A program made the position numbers and the translations under genes. Under the pieces are notes generated by a model, which saw only the letters and a program-made list of their open reading frames with translations, searched no databases and had not been told where the DNA came from. 14,631 bases of DNA, taken from NCBI GenBank assembly GCA_030600625.1, contig JAUVLS010000007.1, forward strand, positions 1-14,631, given 5' to 3'. This stretch comes from Bacteroidales bacterium (GTDB taxonomy: Bacteria; Bacteroidota; Bacteroidia; Bacteroidales; UBA12077). This document shows positions 1-6,514 of the stretch, piece after piece (within the stretch, counting starts at the first letter, position 1; the number at the start of each line of letters is the position of its first letter).

Positions 1-62
1 CTTGCTACCTTCCGGTCCTGGGGGAGTTCAATAGGAGCTGGTCGTATAAGACTTGCCCGGGG
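1..62 (-). ncRNA. ffs: Signal recognition particle RNA (4.5S-like), 5' part, truncated by window edge
   Basis: Read on the minus strand, this stretch begins with GTGCCCCCGGGCAAGTC and ends at the edge with CCCCCAGGACCGGAAGGTAG followed by CAAG. The GGACCGGAAGGTAGCAAG block is the conserved apical (domain IV) loop region of bacterial SRP RNA, where Ffh binds. The RNA acts with Ffh and FtsY in co-translational targeting of membrane and secreted proteins. Only the 5' arm and the start of the apical domain are in the window; the 3' arm lies to the left. The 5' end is placed from the promoter and is uncertain by a few bases. Confidence 0.9.
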
Positions 63-65
63 GCA

Positions 66-96
66 CAAAAGTAGTAATTTCTTAAATCTTTTCAAA
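66..96 (-). promoter_or_regulatory. Promoter of the SRP RNA gene
   Basis: On the minus strand, TTTG (96-93) is followed after exactly 19 bases by TACTTTTG (73-66). This matches the Bacteroidota primary sigma consensus (TTTG, 19-21 bases, TAnnTTTG). The predicted start is about 5 bases downstream, at the G/C-rich 5' end of the SRP RNA. Confidence 0.75.
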
Positions 97-126
97 TAAA
101 TGGATATATATTTCTACAAAAACTAA

Positions 127-134
127 TATATTTG
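127..134 (+). promoter_or_regulatory. -7 element upstream of the DUF4199 gene
   Basis: TATATTTG fits the TAnnTTTG -7 consensus of Bacteroidota and would give a leader of roughly 25 bases before the ATG at 165. No good TTTG/TTG -33 element is seen at 19-21 bases, so this is a partial match. It diverges from the SRP RNA promoter. Confidence 0.45.
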
Positions 135-164
135 TTTACAAAAAACAATTAAACTCTAATTATC

Positions 165-710
165 ATGGAAGAAAAATCTAATTCAATCTGGAAAGCCGGA
201 TTAACCTACGGAGCAATTCTAGGATTAATCATTATTATTTATACAGTATTGCTCTATGTTCTGGATCAAAGTTTTAATAAAGGACTGGGATATATAAGTT
301 TCGTATTTATAGCTGCAATTATATTTTATGGAACAAAAACTTATCGCGATAATAGTTTAAATGGTTACATTTCTTATGGCCGTGCACTCGGATTAAGTAT
401 GATCATAATCCTTTTCTCCGGAATTTTGAGTTCTATATATTTTACGATTCATATTACAATTATTGATTCTGAATATATAAGTAAACTTATAGCATTCACA
501 GAAGAAGAATTACTGAAGAAAGGTGTTTCTGACGATCAAATTGAAATGGCAATAACAATACAAAAAAAGATGTTTAAACCATTATTAATGACAGTATTTG
601 GTTTTCTTGGCACAGCATTTTGGGGTTTTATTATCGCATTAATCACTTCTATTTTTGTAAAAAAGCAAGGTGATCCATACCAGGAGGCAATACAAGATAT
701 AGAAGAATAA
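165..710 (+). CDS. DUF4199 family integral membrane protein
   Basis: A 181-residue protein with the pattern of the Bacteroidota DUF4199 family: a short charged N-terminus (MEEKSNSIWKAG), four hydrophobic segments at about residues 12-34, 40-57, 72-97 and 137-165, and a hydrophilic amphipathic stretch (about 100-135, rich in E and K) between the third and fourth. The C-terminus is acidic. The function of the family is unknown. The gene sits 24 bases upstream of a glycosyltransferase on the same strand, so the two are probably co-transcribed; this pairing is, from memory, common in Bacteroidota. There is no cleavable signal peptide; the first segment is expected to stay in the inner membrane. 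The ATG start follows an AT-rich leader without a Shine-Dalgarno sequence. Confidence 0.8.
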   Translation: MEEKSNSIWKAGLTYGAILGLIIIIYTVLLYVLDQSFNKGLGYISFVFIAAIIFYGTKTYRDNSLNGYISYGRALGLSMIIILFSGILSSIYFTIHITIIDSEYISKLIAFTEEELLKKGVSDDQIEMAITIQKKMFKPLLMTVFGFLGTAFWGFIIALITSIFVKKQGDPYQEAIQDIEE

Positions 711-734
711 TTAAATAGAAATACAACAATAAAG

Positions 735-1679
735 ATGGACATTTCAATTGTAGTACCTTTATTCAACGAAGAAGAATCATTGCCAGAACTATTGGACTGG
801 ATAAACCGGGTAATGGAACAAAACAACTTAACATATGAAGTTGTTATGATTGATGATGGTAGTAAAGATAAGTCGTGGCAAACGGTTAATGATCTAAAGA
901 AAAAGTATTCTGCAATAAAAGGGGTTAAATTTCAACGAAATTATGGAAAATCTGCTGCTTTACATACAGGGTTTCAGGAAACTCAGGGAGATGTTGTAAT
1001 TACAATGGATGCTGATTTACAGGATAGCCCTGAAGAAATTCCTGAGCTTTACCGAATGGTAAAAGAAGAAGGTTTTGATTTAGTTTCCGGCTGGAAAAAG
1101 AAACGTCATGATCCATTCTCAAAACGTTTTCCAAGCAAAATATATAATCGACTGGTTCGGATGGTCACAGGCATTAAACTACACGATTTTAATTGTGGTT
1201 TAAAAGCATATAGCCGCGAACTTGTAAAAAGCATTGAAGTTTATGGCGATATGCATCGTTACATGCCGGTATTAGCTAAAGCAGCAGGATTTAAGAATAT
1301 TGGAGAGAAAATTGTTCAGCATCAGGCGAGAAAATTTGGCGTTTCAAAATTTGGTTTTGGACGCGCTCGCGGAATGTTTGATTTATTAACTATATCTTTT
1401 ATCTCTCGTTTTGGTAAAAAACCTATGCAGTTTTTTGGCACTATGGGTGCGTTAATGTTTTTTGCCGGTTTTGTTGCTGCCGGATGGCTTGGTGCTGAAA
1501 AATTAATTTCTATGTGGAAAGGAATAGGAGCTCCACTGGTAACTTCAAGTCCTTATTTTTACATTGCACTTACTTCAATGATTATCGGGACTCAATTATT
1601 TGTAGCAGGATTTTTGGGTGAACTTGTTTCAAGAAGTTCAAGTGACAGGAATAACTACGAGATTGAAGAAAAAATTTAG
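735..1679 (+). CDS. Family 2 glycosyltransferase, polyprenyl-phosphate (GtrB/DPM1-like) type with two C-terminal membrane helices
   Basis: A 314-residue GT-A fold enzyme expected to move a sugar from a nucleotide sugar to a lipid (undecaprenyl phosphate-like) carrier at the inner face of the cytoplasmic membrane. The N-terminus DISIVVPLFNEEESLP is the classic GT2 opening; the nucleotide-binding D40-D41-G42-S follows, and D92-A-D94-LQDSPEEIP is the metal-binding DxD region in the form typical of dolichol-phosphate-mannose synthase relatives. Conserved NCGLKAYSRE and a basic QARKFGVSKFG stretch follow. Two hydrophobic segments near residues 235-257 and 277-300 anchor the protein, as in GtrB/ArnC relatives. 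Sugar and final acceptor cannot be read from sequence. It lies just downstream of the DUF4199 gene and converges on the next gene with only 13 bases between stops and no clear terminator. Confidence 0.85.
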   Translation: MDISIVVPLFNEEESLPELLDWINRVMEQNNLTYEVVMIDDGSKDKSWQTVNDLKKKYSAIKGVKFQRNYGKSAALHTGFQETQGDVVITMDADLQDSPEEIPELYRMVKEEGFDLVSGWKKKRHDPFSKRFPSKIYNRLVRMVTGIKLHDFNCGLKAYSRELVKSIEVYGDMHRYMPVLAKAAGFKNIGEKIVQHQARKFGVSKFGFGRARGMFDLLTISFISRFGKKPMQFFGTMGALMFFAGFVAAGWLGAEKLISMWKGIGAPLVTSSPYFYIALTSMIIGTQLFVAGFLGELVSRSSSDRNNYEIEEKI

Positions 1680-1692
1680 ATTTTAACTGTTA

Positions 1693-2298
1693 TTAATTCT
1701 CCTTCAAATCATTATTTCTTTTCTCTTGGATTTTTATAAGTAATCTTTCAAAATAATCCTCGAATGATTCTCCAGATTGTTTTGGTTCATTTTCTAATGC
1801 TAATGAGAAAGTATTTAATAGGTCATTATATTTATTAAAATTTGCTTGTAGTAATTTTTCATCTCCACTTTCCCAATAGCCTCCTTCATCGAACATTTCA
1901 TAATCTTTAAAATATTTTTTGTTCAGATGTCGAAATAAATGAATTATATATTTGTGTAATTCAATTCCTGCAAACTGTGTCTTTACAAAAAGCTTGTATA
2001 GAAACTTACATTCTTCTTTATCGTGTGAGTTAGCATAAAACCTTAAATGAAATGGACTACTCATTTTCCCATTCGAAAGAAAACAAATAAAAATTGTATC
2101 ACAATCAGGAATATTAAAACTAATCCCATATACTTCATTGTTATATTCATCTTTTCCAAAAGAACCCGTTGGAAATTTATTGTTATAAACCTTGTATTTC
2201 CATTTGAAAATCTCGGCAACATCTTTCACTTCATTAATTAATTCTGATAAAGAATTTGGATTTTTAATGCTTCCGCTATAATGAACACTTAATCCCAT
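1693..2298 (-). CDS. Conserved-looking hypothetical protein, 201 residues
   Basis: I do not recognise a named family with confidence. The protein begins MGLSVHYSGSIKNPNSLSEL and then predicts mixed alpha/beta structure, with aromatic-rich patches (FKWKYKVYNNKFP, GISFNIPDCDTIFICF) and a charged C-terminal helix (residues about 165-201). It has no signal peptide, membrane segment or obvious catalytic motif. The MGLS(I/V)HY opening resembles uncharacterised proteins I recall from Bacteroidota, but this is memory, not a search. It stands alone: convergent with the upstream glycosyltransferase and separated from the next minus-strand gene by 177 bases with no clear promoter. Codon use is AT-rich like the rest of the window. 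The ATG at 2298 is the natural start. Confidence 0.7.
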   Translation of the reverse strand: MGLSVHYSGSIKNPNSLSELINEVKDVAEIFKWKYKVYNNKFPTGSFGKDEYNNEVYGISFNIPDCDTIFICFLSNGKMSSPFHLRFYANSHDKEECKFLYKLFVKTQFAGIELHKYIIHLFRHLNKKYFKDYEMFDEGGYWESGDEKLLQANFNKYNDLLNTFSLALENEPKQSGESFEDYFERLLIKIQEKRNNDLKEN

Positions 2299-2475
2299 TT
2301 AATTAAATCTTTCTTTTATCTATATTTAACCTGATTAATTACCTTCAGTAAGGGGTTAGCTTCGCTGATTACTTCGTAATTCACCATTCGTAAATTTCAA
2401 AATCCTGAACTAAAGTTCTGACATCCTGATTATTGCTTATATATAAATATACTCCAAAAACAAATCTCAACAATT

Positions 2476-3468
2476 CTACTTGTAAAAATTCTTTCTAAAA
2501 GCATGAAATTCATCCTGTTTCAGTATTATTCTTTTTATGAACGATTTTATAAAACCTAATCCATAAGCTGTTAATTGAATAAAGCTTGAAATAATTGATA
2601 AAAATGCTACTTTAAAATTTTTATTTAATCTTAGAGAATCAAAAAATATAAGAACAACAAAAAGACCTAAAGGGACTAAAAAGTAAATACTCAAAAAACT
2701 TAAAAGTATAAACAATATTGTTCCCGAAAAAAATGAAGCTGGTAAAAAATGAACAACTTTTAGTGAATGTGGATGTCGTTTATACAAATTAATCCGGGCA
2801 ATTCCTGAATTAAAAACTTGCTTGAAAAATTTCCTAAAATCCACTCTCCTCTTATGATAAACAGCTGCTTCTTTAATTAAAGTCGAAGAAAAACCTTTTT
2901 CAATAATTCGCAAACTCATATCTACATCTTCGCCAAAACGCATTTTTGAGAATCCCTTTGTTTTTTCATATACTGATTTCGAAAATCCCATATTAAAACT
3001 ACGAGGATGAAATTTTTTCTCATCTTTCATCCCTCCCCGGATTCCTCCTGTAGTAAAAAAGGAAGTCATTGAATAATTAATCGCTTTTTGAATTGAAGAA
3101 AAGTCTGGATGTGCCATATCAGGGCCTCCATAAGCATCAACAGGTTCTTCCGACAAACGTTTATTTACGATCTCAAAATACGTTTCAGGAATAATACAAT
3201 CGCTATCAAAAAATATATGGTAATCGCCTTCTGCCCGTTCAGATCCATAATTTCGTGATTGTCCGGGTCCTGAATTTGATTTAAAAAAGTATTTTATATC
3301 CAAATCTCCCTGATAATCCTCAACTATTTTATCACTTTTTAAAGTCGAACCATCCTCAACAACAATAACTTCAAAATTTTTAAAAATCTGAGATTTCAAA
3401 CTTTCTAACAGTTCTTTTAATTCATCAGGCCTGTTATAAACAGGTATTATTACACTAAATTTTATCAT
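2476..3468 (-). CDS. Family 2 glycosyltransferase with C-terminal membrane segments
   Basis: A 330-residue GT-A glycosyltransferase. Visible motifs are the opening KFSVIIPVYNRPDELKELL, the nucleotide-binding VVEDGS (residues 36-41), SGPGQSRNYG (66-75), the metal-binding D88-S-D90 in FFDSDC, and a late acidic motif GEDVDMSLRI (179-188) that would hold the catalytic base region. A strongly hydrophobic C-terminal stretch at about 240-275 and a further hydrophobic/basic tail suggest membrane anchoring on the cytoplasmic side. The donor and acceptor are unknown; cell-surface polysaccharide or glycolipid synthesis is likely. It is the third gene of a tight operon, starting one base after the stop of the NUDIX gene. 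Confidence 0.85.
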   Translation of the reverse strand: MIKFSVIIPVYNRPDELKELLESLKSQIFKNFEVIVVEDGSTLKSDKIVEDYQGDLDIKYFFKSNSGPGQSRNYGSERAEGDYHIFFDSDCIIPETYFEIVNKRLSEEPVDAYGGPDMAHPDFSSIQKAINYSMTSFFTTGGIRGGMKDEKKFHPRSFNMGFSKSVYEKTKGFSKMRFGEDVDMSLRIIEKGFSSTLIKEAAVYHKRRVDFRKFFKQVFNSGIARINLYKRHPHSLKVVHFLPASFFSGTILFILLSFLSIYFLVPLGLFVVLIFFDSLRLNKNFKVAFLSIISSFIQLTAYGLGFIKSFIKRIILKQDEFHAFRKNFYK

Positions 3469-3469
3469 T

Positions 3470-3931
3470 TTAAATAATAAATTTTTCTTTCAGGAGCTTA
3501 GCAACTTTTTTATCAACAGGAAATGTTATTTCGTTTATATCAATATCATCTAACTTAACCCATCGAAACGATTGATCTCCATTTTTTTCCTGTTCAAAAT
3601 TAAACGACTTATTTGATATTTTAAACTTTATCGGATCAATAAATTTTGCAAAATAATAAATACTTAATAATTGCGCATCATCATAAAATTGTGTTGGTTG
3701 GAAATAATCTGTTGTGTAAAAATGCTCCAACACCTCTATTTCTTGTCCAAATTCTTCAACGGCTTCTCGTTTTAAACAATCTATGGTACCTTCACCAAAT
3801 TGCATCCCTCCACCCGGGAATTTGGTCATACGCATATTTAACTGAAACTCATCACTTATTAAAATTTCGTTATTTGAATTAATTATCAAAGCATAAACTC
3901 TTACGATGTAACGTTTGATTTTTGATGTCAT
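3470..3931 (-). CDS. NUDIX hydrolase
   Basis: A 153-residue protein whose Nudix box (G-x5-E-x7-REUxEExGU) is at residues 41-63: G41, E47, R55-E56, E59-E60 and G62 are all in place, so metal binding and hydrolysis of a nucleoside diphosphate linked to another moiety are expected. The final box position, usually hydrophobic, is Gln63, a small deviation. The substrate is not determinable; neighbours allow either nucleotide sugar metabolism (glycosyltransferase downstream) or nucleotide housekeeping. The ATG directly abuts the stop codon of miaA (no bases between) and the stop is one base from the next start, so translation of the three genes is probably coupled. Confidence 0.88.
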   Translation of the reverse strand: MTSKIKRYIVRVYALIINSNNEILISDEFQLNMRMTKFPGGGMQFGEGTIDCLKREAVEEFGQEIEVLEHFYTTDYFQPTQFYDDAQLLSIYYFAKFIDPIKFKISNKSFNFEQEKNGDQSFRWVKLDDIDINEITFPVDKKVAKLLKEKFII

Positions 3932-4828
3932 TTAAGTATTCGATTTAATAAATTCTATAATTTTCTCTTTTTTCTCAGGATGAAACCAAACAATTTCTTT
4001 GTCACGAGAAAACCATGAGATTTGTCTTTTAGCATAGTGTCTCGAATTTCTTTTAATAAGTTCAACTGCTTTTTCCCGTGTTATTTTTTTATCGAAAAAC
4101 TCGAATAACTCTTTATACCCTACTGTATTCAGTGAATTTAAATGGCGATCTTTATAAAATCTTTTTGCTTCATCAATTAAGCCATCCTCAATCATCTGAT
4201 CCACTCTTAAATTAATCCTTTCGTATAGTTCATCTCTATCTCTTTGTAAACCAATTTTAATTATATTAAAATTACGTTTCTTTTTAGATTCAGACAAAAA
4301 TGATGAGTACGGCTTTCCTGTTTGAATTGAAACTTCCAGAGCTTTTAATATTCGTTTCGGGTTTTTAAGGTCGATTTTAGAATAAGATTCCGGATCGAGC
4401 ATTTTTAATTGTAAACGCAAACTTTCTATTCCTTCTTCTTTATGTTGTTTAATCAAATCTTCTCTTAATTCCTGATCTATTGTTGGCAAATCGTCAATTC
4501 CATCACACACAGCATTAATATACATTCCCGATCCTCCTGTCATCACTACATAATCCAAATTCGAAAATAATTCATTAAGTACTTCAAGTACTTCTAGCTC
4601 AAACATACTGGCGTTATAATAATCATAAATTGATTTATTCCCAATAAAATGATGTTTGAGTTTTTTTAATTGCTCATCAGTTGGAACAGCAGTTCCAATT
4701 TTTAGTTCTTTATAAATTTGCCGTGAGTCTGATGATATTATTTCTGTCTCAAATTCTTTAGCTATATCGATACTTAAGTCTGTTTTTCCAATACCTGTAG
4801 GACCTAAAATAACAATAAGACTTTTCAT
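3932..4828 (-). CDS. miaA: tRNA dimethylallyltransferase MiaA
   Basis: Transfers the dimethylallyl group of DMAPP to N6 of adenosine 37 in tRNAs reading UNN codons, in the cytoplasm. At 298 residues the length is normal (about 300-315). The N-terminal P-loop GPTGIGKT is at residues 9-16; the conserved SSDSRQIYK, the TGGSGMYINAVCDGID block near 97-112 and the C-terminal RHYAKRQISWFSRD signature are all present, so the enzyme looks intact. It is the first gene of the miaA - NUDIX - glycosyltransferase operon. The stretch upstream of its ATG lacks a TAnnTTTG box, so transcription may come from the acyl-CoA reductase gene through the palindrome at 4863-4890. Confidence 0.96.
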   Translation of the reverse strand: MKSLIVILGPTGIGKTDLSIDIAKEFETEIISSDSRQIYKELKIGTAVPTDEQLKKLKHHFIGNKSIYDYYNASMFELEVLEVLNELFSNLDYVVMTGGSGMYINAVCDGIDDLPTIDQELREDLIKQHKEEGIESLRLQLKMLDPESYSKIDLKNPKRILKALEVSIQTGKPYSSFLSESKKKRNFNIIKIGLQRDRDELYERINLRVDQMIEDGLIDEAKRFYKDRHLNSLNTVGYKELFEFFDKKITREKAVELIKRNSRHYAKRQISWFSRDKEIVWFHPEKKEKIIEFIKSNT

Positions 4829-4862
4829 ATGTTTATAGTTTTAAAGAAAATCATTTCCTGTG

Positions 4863-4890
4863 TGAACTAACGGGTTAACCCGTTAGTTCA
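4863..4890. repeat. 28-bp perfect palindrome between the acyl-CoA reductase gene and miaA
   Basis: The half-site TGAACTAACGGGTT (4863-4876) is followed without spacer by its exact reverse complement (4877-4890). In RNA it would fold into a hairpin of about 12 base pairs with a TTAA loop. It lies 17 bases after the acyl-CoA reductase stop and 34 bases before the miaA start (minus strand). No T-tract follows on either strand, so it is not a standard intrinsic terminator. It could be a dispersed palindromic repeat, an RNA stability element or a Rho-type/processing structure. Confidence 0.8.
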
Positions 4891-4906
4891 TGTATGTTTC
4901 ATCTGT

Positions 4907-5986
4907 TCATAAATTCAGAAGAAATTGCATCGTATCGACATTATCTGCGTAATCCCATAATTCAGGCTGTTGTGCTTTCCCAAAAGGGATTGCCTCTTTA
5001 ATAAATTCAGATTTAGAGACTATACACTGAATTTGATCTTTACCTACCCGTCCGCCTGCCTGTTCGGCAGACAGGGCAGGCGGGTTTAAATCCAGATATT
5101 CATTTACTTTTTCAATAGCATCATAATACTGAAAAAATAAAACTCCAATTGGTGATGACAAACCTTGATCTTCTTTTAAAATTACAAAACCATTATCGAA
5201 ATGCTGGATCTGATTCATCAAATAAACAGATTTATTGTAATCATAATTATTAGCATATTTATTGTGTTGATAAATAGATTCAAAATGAACAATATTTTTA
5301 AAAAATAAATCAAAACAATAATCTTTGGGAATAAACAGCTTAGAAACATTTCTACAACCCAATCCAAAATAGCTAAATATGTCGTTCGCTAAGGATTCAA
5401 TATTTTCTTTTGTTTCATTTCCTTCAAGTACAGCTACAGAGTTTCTGTTTTTCCTAATGATATGTGGATATTTACCAAAATAATATTCAAAATACCGCGA
5501 TGTATTATTACTTCCGGTAGCAATAATTGCATCAAAATTTTCCAGTTTATCTTCAGTGAAATATATTAGTTTTTTAAAATCACTGTTAAGATTAATCAGG
5601 TATTCTGAAATAAATTTTAACAATCTGTTATCTTTTGATGATAACTTACCGTAAAAAATGTTGCCTGAAATTAATACTGTAATAAAATCATGAAAACCCA
5701 CCAAGGGAATATTCCCGGCGGTAATAACTCCGATTTTCTTCGTGTTTTTTTGATTTTTTATATTAGGGTATTTATTTATCCAAAAATCAATTTTTTCCGG
5801 TTTAAGTGATTCGCCAATAGCCTTTAATGATTCGCGGATATTTTGCTCAGTAAACCACGGATTTTGAATATAATCATTTGTTATAATCTCATTTAACGTT
5901 TTGCCAAAGTCAGATTTAATTTCAGAATAAGTTTTTAGAAACCTTCCCAATTGTATAAATGATTCTATTCTTTGCTTTAATTCCAT
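4907..5986 (-). CDS. Acyl-CoA reductase, LuxC family
   Basis: A 359-residue member of the LuxC-type aldehyde-dehydrogenase-like reductases, which reduce acyl-CoA or acyl-protein thioesters to fatty aldehydes with NADPH. Family features by eye are KKIGVITAGNIPLVGFHDF (nucleotide-binding region, about 83-101), DAIIATGSNNTSRYFEYYF (152-170), RNSVAVLEG (181-189) and FGLGCRNVSKLFIP, where Cys211 is the expected catalytic thiol. QGLSSPIGVLFF (274-285) follows. Residues 301-315 (PPALSAEQAGG and flanks) are an apparent insertion encoded by a GC-rich palindrome; it lies between a surface-type helix and the strand QIQCIVS and keeps the frame open. No partner fatty-acid or acyl-transfer gene is adjacent. 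The true substrate and pathway are unknown. Confidence 0.85.
   Translation of the reverse strand: MELKQRIESFIQLGRFLKTYSEIKSDFGKTLNEIITNDYIQNPWFTEQNIRESLKAIGESLKPEKIDFWINKYPNIKNQKNTKKIGVITAGNIPLVGFHDFITVLISGNIFYGKLSSKDNRLLKFISEYLINLNSDFKKLIYFTEDKLENFDAIIATGSNNTSRYFEYYFGKYPHIIRKNRNSVAVLEGNETKENIESLANDIFSYFGLGCRNVSKLFIPKDYCFDLFFKNIVHFESIYQHNKYANNYDYNKSVYLMNQIQHFDNGFVILKEDQGLSSPIGVLFFQYYDAIEKVNEYLDLNPPALSAEQAGGRVGKDQIQCIVSKSEFIKEAIPFGKAQQPELWDYADNVDTMQFLLNL
5042..5086 (-). repeat. In-frame GC-rich palindromic element inside the acyl-CoA reductase gene
   Basis: Arms CCGCCTGCCTGT (5052-5063) and ACAGGGCAGGCGG (5071-5083) are reverse complements apart from one extra base, around a 7-base loop. The element is very G+C-rich within an AT-rich gene. 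On the coding strand it reads NPPALSAEQAGGRVG (residues 301-315) without a stop or frameshift. An alternative inner hairpin (CTGCC/GGCAG, 5056-5060 with 5066-5070) is also possible. The boundaries are set where the composition changes. It looks like a mobile palindromic repeat that inserted in frame, in the manner of the Rickettsia palindromic elements. Confidence 0.7.
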
Positions 5987-6014
5987 GATGGAAAATTAAG
6001 TATTTTATATTGTT

Positions 6015-6022
6015 CAAATTTA
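6015..6022 (-). promoter_or_regulatory. -7 element upstream of the acyl-CoA reductase gene
   Basis: On the minus strand TAAATTTG matches TAnnTTTG, 28 bases before the ATG at 5986. No TTG/TTTG is present at the expected 19-21 bases upstream, so support is partial. Confidence 0.4.
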
Positions 6023-6070
6023 TCATTATCCGCCAAATATTTTATTATGCATTATAGCTCGTTTTATTTA

Positions 6071-6421
6071 TCATGCCAATAAAATTTCTGCCGGTATCTT
6101 CAATCCTTTATATAACGACTTTACCATTTTAAGTGTTAATTTTCTTTTTCGGTTGAGTACTTCACTAACCCTGCTTTGACTTCCTAAATATTTGGCCATA
6201 TCAGTCTTTGTTATTCCCATTTGTTCCATCCTGAATTTTATAGCATCGATAGGATCTGGTGGTGCAATCGGATAATGTTTCATTTCATATGATTCAACTA
6301 ATGTGCAAAGTAAATCCAATTCATCTCCCTCCGGAGTATCTTTCTTTGCTCCCCACAATTTTTCAATCCTTTTGATTGACTCATTGTAATCATGCTCTGT
6401 TTTTATAGGTTTTATTTCCAT
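6071..6421 (-). CDS. higA: HigA-family antitoxin / XRE-type regulator, apparently without its toxin
   Basis: A 116-residue protein of the HigA type that pairs with HigB RNA-cleaving toxins. The N-terminal half (EIKPIKTEHDYNESIKRIEKLW, then DELDLLCTLVESYE) is the toxin-facing region; the C-terminal half (about 58-112) is an XRE helix-turn-helix with MGITKTDMAKYLGSQSRVSEVLNRKRKLT as its core, the recognition helix lying near 82-92. It is expected to bind DNA and, in intact systems, to neutralise HigB and repress the operon. Immediately upstream, where higB should be, only its last codons remain (6424-6462). The gene itself looks intact, so it may now act only as a transcription regulator or as protection against related HigB toxins elsewhere. 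It ends 84 bases before the acyl-CoA reductase start. Confidence 0.85.
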   Translation of the reverse strand: MEIKPIKTEHDYNESIKRIEKLWGAKKDTPEGDELDLLCTLVESYEMKHYPIAPPDPIDAIKFRMEQMGITKTDMAKYLGSQSRVSEVLNRKRKLTLKMVKSLYKGLKIPAEILLA

Positions 6422-6423
6422 AA

Positions 6424-6468
6424 TTAAATCGTTTTAGCATCAATTTTATCATATTGTTTATACAAAAA
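6424..6468 (-). pseudogene. higB: 3' scar of a deleted higB toxin gene
   Basis: Reading the minus strand in the frame that stops two bases before the higA ATG gives ...FLYKQYDKIDAKTI then TAA (6426-6424). YDKIDAKTI-stop is the typical end of HigB toxins, and a stop just before higA is the normal higBA arrangement. Upstream of YKQ the reading no longer resembles HigB, and there are only about 50 bases before the end of the preceding operon, so some 80 or more codons of toxin are missing. The frame stays open back to an ATG at 6534, giving a possible 36-residue product (MIITFSEGFVVENISQ...), which would overlap the end of the upstream gene by 20 bases. Whether it is translated is unknown. Confidence 0.75.
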
Positions 6469-6478
6469 ACAATCACAC

Positions 6479-6493
6479 TTCCCAAATTGGGAA
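6479..6493. promoter_or_regulatory. Operator-like palindrome upstream of higA
   Basis: TTCCCAAATTGGGAA is a perfect inverted repeat with 7-base arms around one central base. Its position, 58 bases before the higA ATG and at the probable upstream edge of the higB deletion, suggests the autoregulatory operator of the former higBA operon. This is inferred from position and symmetry only. Confidence 0.5.
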
Positions 6494-6514
6494 ATATTTT
6501 CAACAACGAAGCCC

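Noticed and set aside
2358..2380. Two adjacent mini-hairpins (AGC-TTC-GCT and ATTAC-TTC-GTAAT)
   Set aside because: Stems of 3 and 5 base pairs are too short to claim a functional structure or repeat family without other copies in the window.
4863..4890. Reading the 28-bp palindrome as an intrinsic terminator
   Set aside because: No T-tract follows on either strand, so it does not meet the standard criterion.
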